From contig SMSO01000004.1 of the NCBI GenBank assembly GCA_004764695.1, forward strand, positions 1,639,501-1,703,500: DNA of 64,000 nt, read 5' to 3'. Positions 58,607 to 64,000 of the stretch are shown here, in pieces; within the stretch, counting starts at the first letter, position 1, and each line of letters starts with the position of its first letter. Below the pieces are notes generated by a model, which worked only from the letters and a program-made list of their open reading frames with translations, searched no databases and had not been told where the DNA came from. The stretch comes from Schizochytrium sp. TIO01. Lineage: Eukaryota; Sar; Bigyra; Thraustochytrida; Thraustochytriidae. Made by a program: the position numbers and the translations under genes.

Positions 58607-58647
58607 CTTGGCTTGGCTTGGCTCGGCTGGCTTGGCTTGGCTTGGTT
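58607..58647. repeat. (GGCTT)n pentanucleotide repeat
   Basis: Imperfect GGCTT units with two GGCTC/GGCTG variants. A GAGCGAGT octamer array follows at about 58675-58725. Confidence 0.85.
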
Positions 58648-60841
58648 GTGCATGGATGGCAAGAGCGACAGAGTGAGTGAACAAGAGAGCGAGTGAGCAA
58701 GAGAGCGAGTGAGTGGGCGAGTGAAGAAGCGCGAAACGCCACGAAACTACAAAGATCTCGCAGACCGGCGGCCGGCCCTGGCTGGCCCTAGCGCTTCGAG
58801 TCGCGCAGCTTGAAGGGATCTTATTTCATTTCGTTCTTTTGAAGTAGTTCCCGTCACAAAACGAACGATCTTATGCACTCGTAGCAGTGCATAGCAACAC
58901 GCGCTCAGCTTGAAAGTCGAATGGGATCGCTCAATTAATTACATCAGCATGCATTCATGAGCCTACGCGGGAGAATTCCCTAAGGATCTAGGTAGGTGGG
59001 TGGCTAGATGGTCTGTATTTGTTTTATTTTAACGAGAAAAAAAGTAAAAGTTAAAAAAGAAAAAAGAAAAGGAAAAAAGCATTCTTTCTATTTAAAAAAA
59101 TAAAATTGGAAACAAAGGTAATTCGTTCATTGCAGCGAGTGGTTTCGTCATTTGCACAAGTTTATTTAGAACAAAATAAACATAGCGGTGGTTCAAGCCT
59201 GAGGTAGACCTCTCTTTATGCACGCGCAATGATTCGGAGGTGCATCGGTGGCTTGCAGAATCAGAGTCAATTCTTTGGAGGTGCTCCGTTTATGCGGAGG
59301 TCGCAAGTTTGCTAATTTACAAGTCTACAAGCAAAATCTCTCGCTCCGGCCTACTAAGGTCGTAGGCTCCTTCCTTCCAGTTGTTTTGATTTGACCAGGA
59401 TCAGCGCAACCTCGCAAAACAAAAATAAAGTAAAAATGCTAATCCAAGAGTTGAACAGCCACGATGGGCTGATTTAAGTTACCACCTAGTAGTAGATGGG
59501 TTCCTACCTACGACTTGGCAAAGTTCCAATCATCTTTGGCTAAAGCAAAGACGCTCTAACTTCTCCGCTTATTACTCAAATTTCTCAGGAAGGCGCGCGA
59601 GCTTGAACTTCCTTTTGCCAAAAGGAATGTTTTCATAGTTTTGATTTTGAGCGCGCGCTTCAAAAAGAGCGACTTCGAGCAATAAACAAGTCGTAAGCAG
59701 CCAAGAAGATCAAAGAAAGTGGATTGGCTCAATCCGTGGAGTGCACAAAGAAGGTGGAATGACATCAATTGGCACACCTCAACAAGAAAGAACACAACTT
59801 GCGATTCAGGGAAATCCGACTGCAGGTAGTGTGATGCAGTCAGTCAGACCCAAGAAGGGGAACCAAAGTCTTGGGTACGCACGCACCATTGGCCGCGCAG
59901 CGAAAAGAGAAAAGTCTAGCTAGCAATCAATCATACATATTATTGTTGGGAACAATCAATCTAGGTGTGCATGGAAAAAACATTAATCTATTAAGCTTGA
60001 AATTCATGAATCGGGCAAGATGACTTGATGGTTCTCTTAACGGAAGCAGCCTTAGTCAAGAGCTATCTGGGACAATTTGGCGCTGGATTGTTTTTTACAG
60101 ATGGCAATATAGTTAGTTCATGGAAAATGTTTGGTCAAGGTTGGAGTTCGAATGACCGAGAGTCTATTAACCACTTTCAATTAAACAATCAGATAAAACA
60201 AACTAGCGAATGCGTCAATCAACTTGTACTTCTATTAGCAAGATTTTAATCACTACTGCGTCAATTTTATTTACTAGATAGGAAAATAAGATGTGCAACT
60301 AAAATTTTGCAGTTTTCTAAAATCAGCAGCTCCGGTATTAAAATTAGGTGAGTGATCACAGTAAATATCTTCCATATTAACGCCAACGCAGAGCAGACTT
60401 GATTCGAGTTGATTTGGTCGAATGTATTTGAAAAACCTTAATGCTGGTATGATCAATTTGAGCCGCCAAAACTAAGGTGAAGGAATAAATATATAGCATA
60501 TCCAGTTCCGATCCAAATTCTCAAAGATTGCATGCATGAGACAAAGCTACAGACAGAAACAAAACAGTGATTGCTGAAGGAAGCACCGAGTTCCCTTGAA
60601 GCTGCTTTGGGCTATTCCTTTTCGAGTTTTCCATCAGATAAATGGTTGGACGCATATTTATCCTTGTAACGATTGTACTATCATCTCACCATCTTTTTGT
60701 CTTCCGAATCCAAGTTGGTACCAAGCAAAAAGATGCACTTCCATGTTAACTTACCTAATGAAAATTCGCTAGTTTCTACATGAAACCTTTTTATTTTGAA
60801 GAACTCAGTGGCCTTGGCTTATTATATAATCAAACATATTT

Positions 60842-60993
60842 AAAGAAAAGAAAAGAAAAGAAAAGACCGAGTTGAAGTTGCACAAAGAATAATAATTCTA
60901 TTAAAAAAAAAAAAAAAACGTTTTCGATCTTTCATTAAAATAAAAAAAGAATAAAAAAAGAGAAAAGAAGAAGAAGAAGAAGAAGAAGAAGAA
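60842..60993. repeat. Purine-rich repeats: (AAAGA)n, poly-A, (GAA)n
   Basis: An AAAGA array at 60842-60866, an A16 run near 60902 and a GAA array at 60965-60993 make a purine-biased strand over about 150 bp. Confidence 0.9.
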
Positions 60994-63010
60994 TTTCGCC
61001 AACAAATCAACTTATATAGAGAAAGAAAAAAAAAGAGAAAAAGAAGAACGGTGAAAATAAATTCCGCGAGCGCGGAGTGACCAAAGAAACCTCATGCGAT
61101 GATCACGATGTCTCAAAGATTACGGCAAGAGGAGTTCACAAAGCTTGAGCAGATACAGTACAGAATATTCATTCGGTCTGGGATTTGCTTGTTATTCCTG
61201 CTGACGCTTGCGAGAGAATGGATAAGAAACTCCGCAAACAATCCGCCTTTTTCTCTGAGTCAGTCTGTCTGCATCCGTCGTTGTGGCGTCAGAAGAAGTC
61301 CGATCTGCTGCAGGAATTAGGTAGGCAGCCAGCTGCCAATGACAATAGCTAACTTACTTGGCCTTGCGATTGGTTCGTTTTCAAGACATCGGATTGGTTC
61401 CTGAGAAGTTCCTCCCTTCGTTTTTGTTTCCATCTGAAAATGAAAGCAGCGGAAAGCACAGTCAATGAATAAATGAACGAAATAAATACATAAAGCCATT
61501 CTTTGTGTCATGGACCAAGCCGCTAGTTATTGACGCCTGCCCCAGCTTGAACAAGCTTGGGTACCTATCTACTACTTGCACAGCGCAGGGTTTCCCGACT
61601 TACGAATTAACGGGGAAGCTTCTTTGTTGATGCTGTGTTGATGGGTTGACGTATCCTCCAATTGCTTACTTGCATACTCGCTTCCTTGTCTGTCTGCTAC
61701 ATTTTGCTCACCCTTCGTGGCCCACGAGGATATCTTACAACTGCGAAGTCAGGTTTCCCCGGACGCCTTGTGGTGAGCAATCACGAGCGCGAAGATCAGG
61801 CCATTGGCAGCTCGAGCTTCCGCGGCAATGTGCACGCGAGACAAATAGTCTAGTATACATTCTCGATGCTGGAAACTGCAGCCAAGCCGACGATTACTTG
61901 AAAACCTTAAAGTTATCAATCGCCTCTAAATTTTCACTCGAATCATGTGCAGCTCAAACTTGTTGTGGCCGCAAGAGCTTCAGATAGCAGCTGTGTCGAT
62001 GAAAGAGTCGATTTTATAGAACAAGAACTCCACGAGTCCTCGTTTCTGTCCGCAACAACAAGCAGTAGGATCACCAAATCTTCCCCTTCGGTTGCCGCGT
62101 TCTTCGCGGCACTCGAGTACGACTTGTTCAAGTACAGCCATGCATTCTTGCGTGTCCTTGGGGAACTTTCCTTTGCTCTTGGCTTTGTCGCGTTCACGAG
62201 ACTCCAGGCGATTGGCGCTTGCTGCATTTGCCGCTAGCGCAATCGTCGTACAAGCCAGAATGCGCTCTTACAGCGAAGCTTGCTCATGCATGCACCATCC
62301 AGGGTCATGACGACATTCCCTCACGGCTGAGGAGCTCGAGTCTGCGTACAATCGTTCAACTCGAAGAAAGAGGATCAGGCTCCTCGAATTGAAGCATCAA
62401 TTCAATAAATTGACATGAATCGACACGAACAGCGAAACTGCAGTGACATCACAATCAATGGTCTCCCTTAAACTTCAAAAGGTCCAGGCTCTCGGACACG
62501 GTGAGTCAGGTCTGCTCCACAGGTCAATCTCCTTCAAGATCTTGGCGCAGGGCGATTGCGCTGCAAGCAATGCCTAATCAACCGCATCCCGCCGCCTCTC
62601 AAGCTCGTCACTGTCCTGCTCTGCTTGGGCTGCCATGCGTGCGAGCGCTTGCAATTCCCTCGCAAGCCTTGGGTGCTCAGCTTGCGTGGACATGCGTGGC
62701 GTTTTCGTGACTGTTGAGATTAATTAATTAGCCCAAGCACACTGATACCCTCCCTGCGTTGGCTGGCGCTGTCTGTTCTCAAGAGGAAGAAAGACCTCCC
62801 ACGATTGCGACACCTTCCGCCTCTCCGGAGAGACGGGATTCAAGTTCTTCTTCCAGCTCCAGCTTGTTGGAATAATATCTGCCAATTCGGTCGCTCTGCA
62901 AAGTATCAGGCACGCCTAAAGCAGGCCGACGATGCGACGCGATCGATGCCCTTGGTTTAATGAACTTGGAGCATGAGTTCACAACGACAACATCAGTAGC
63001 GACAACAGCG

Positions 63011-63052
63011 ATCAAATCAAATCAAATCAAATCAAATCAAATCATATCAAAT
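63011..63052. repeat. (ATCAA)n pentanucleotide repeat
   Basis: About eight copies of ATCAA, perfect except for one ATCAT unit. Confidence 0.93.
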
Positions 63053-64000
63053 CTTTTGATATAAGTAGAGCACCTGGGTACTACTTTACAATACTTACTT
63101 TATAAAATATTCACACATGAGAGACAAAACAACAACTAGTAAGCATACGAAGTACCCGCCGAAAAGAAGACTTGGCTGCTGGCTTTGGCCCCCCTCGTTT
63201 TACAAAGCGAGAGCTCTCTGTGGAGCGAATAAGAGGGCATCATCGGATTGTGAGATTAAAACTCGAGGAAGCTCGCCATTCAGCGGCAAGCTCTGCGAAA
63301 GACGGTGCCTGCCTCGTGGCGCCTTTCAACGGGCGTCGTCGCTTGGCACTTCGTTCAACCTGCAGCCACGCTTCTCCGGGGCTCTCCTAGGGAAGGCTGA
63401 GGCTGCTGGGCAGGTCAGGCGTGCGCGAGTGCGTGCGTGCATGCATGCGTGCATTCTCAGTCCAGGCGTCAGAGTTGTTGAATTTGGTGACACTTTGCTC
63501 ACACGACGCAGGCGGCAGCAATGCGCTCCCACAAAGTGTGTATGTGTATGTATATGTGTGTGTTCACTTCAGCACCACTGCTTTCGAAGTCATCGATTGC
63601 GAAACGAAGGCTCCGCGAGCTCTTATCTGCTCAGCGGAATCGCAAATGCGGTTATTCGTATTCCATAAATTGAGCGCTGCGCACCCCGGGCGGCCATCTT
63701 TGCTTCGCTTTGATCGACGGCGACTATTTCCGGGTCGCTGCTGTTGATTTATCCTCCTGCTACGCCCGCTTGCTGTGAAGGGAGGGAGGTCTCCACGTCC
63801 AAGCGATGGTGGGTGGGTTGTGTCTTGGCTATATCCTGCTGCCTTGAAGTTAGTTTATGAGATTTATGCACTCGATGCTTTAAAAGTAAAGCAAATAAAT
63901 CGTGCCCAAAGAACTAAAAGATAGAAAGAAGTCATGTAAATTAGAGTAGCGAAACTCCACGGGAGCTGCAGAAGGCCCCGCCAGAGCGTCTGAGCACCCG

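Larger units (their letters stand above)
43471..64000. other. 20-kb microsatellite-rich region without a convincing gene
   Basis: GC-moderate patches alternate with AT-rich islands and many short tandem repeats, the larger of which are listed separately. Frames of 100-190 codons (for example 47332-47733, 56353-56883, 58173-58742 and 63117-63668) each run through a simple repeat or lack any domain. Genes with several short exons could be missed by reading alone. Confidence 0.55.

Noticed and set aside
58173-58742. 189-codon minus-strand frame
   Set aside because: Starts in a GAGCGAGT array and crosses GGCTT repeats; the peptide is repeat-derived.
63117-63668. 183-codon plus-strand frame starting at ATG
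   Set aside because: Arg/Cys-rich translation running through GCATGC and GTAT repeats, with no motif; an open frame of this size is plausible by chance in a GC-rich patch.

Overview
The window is eukaryotic nuclear DNA, most likely from a unicellular protist. Intact ribosomal-protein genes eL18 and eL37 are present. The eL18 gene has a spliceosomal GT-AG intron directly after its ATG, and the other genes are intronless. Coding stretches are GC-rich at third positions, while spacers are AT-rich and packed with tetra- to octanucleotide repeats. A thraustochytrid or other stramenopile would fit, but that is an inference from overall style and not a phylogenetic result.

Layout. 1-5.96 kb is repeat-rich spacer with a probable decayed LINE tail near 2.7 kb. 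A small basic protein of unknown function lies at 5.96-6.28 kb on the minus strand, and the eL18 gene at 8.07-9.24 kb on the plus strand. From 9.7 to 22.8 kb, five paralogous short-chain dehydrogenase/reductases of the carbonyl-reductase-1 type are arrayed head-to-tail on the minus strand. All five are 275-276 aa and keep the cofactor-binding and catalytic residues. A lysine-rich nucleolar-type protein lies at 24.4-25.3 kb (minus), the eL37 gene at 26.9-27.1 kb (plus) and a large PUF-like, low-complexity RNA-binding candidate at 28.8-31.7 kb (minus). From 31.75 kb to the end (about 32 kb) no convincing gene was found.

Two non-genic structures stand out. First, an interspersed repeat of about 400-450 bp has TGCTGA...TCAGCA ends and 5-bp target-site duplications. 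It occurs at least eleven times, in two clusters: inside the SDR array (19.3-21.3 kb) and at 34.9-41 kb. Three copies have perfect duplications. Solo LTRs of an LTR retrotransposon are the best reading, with a MITE as the alternative. Second, the SDR genes share upstream elements: an AGCAAACYCCAAA-like box within about 135 bp of each ATG, and a duplicated 125-175 bp block upstream of two of them.

The reductases probably reduce carbonyl substrates with NADPH. Their retained active sites suggest a functional expanded family rather than pseudogenes. No tRNA, rRNA or CRISPR array was recognised. Several apparent long reading frames begin at TTG, so starts were moved to the first ATG that fits the family.
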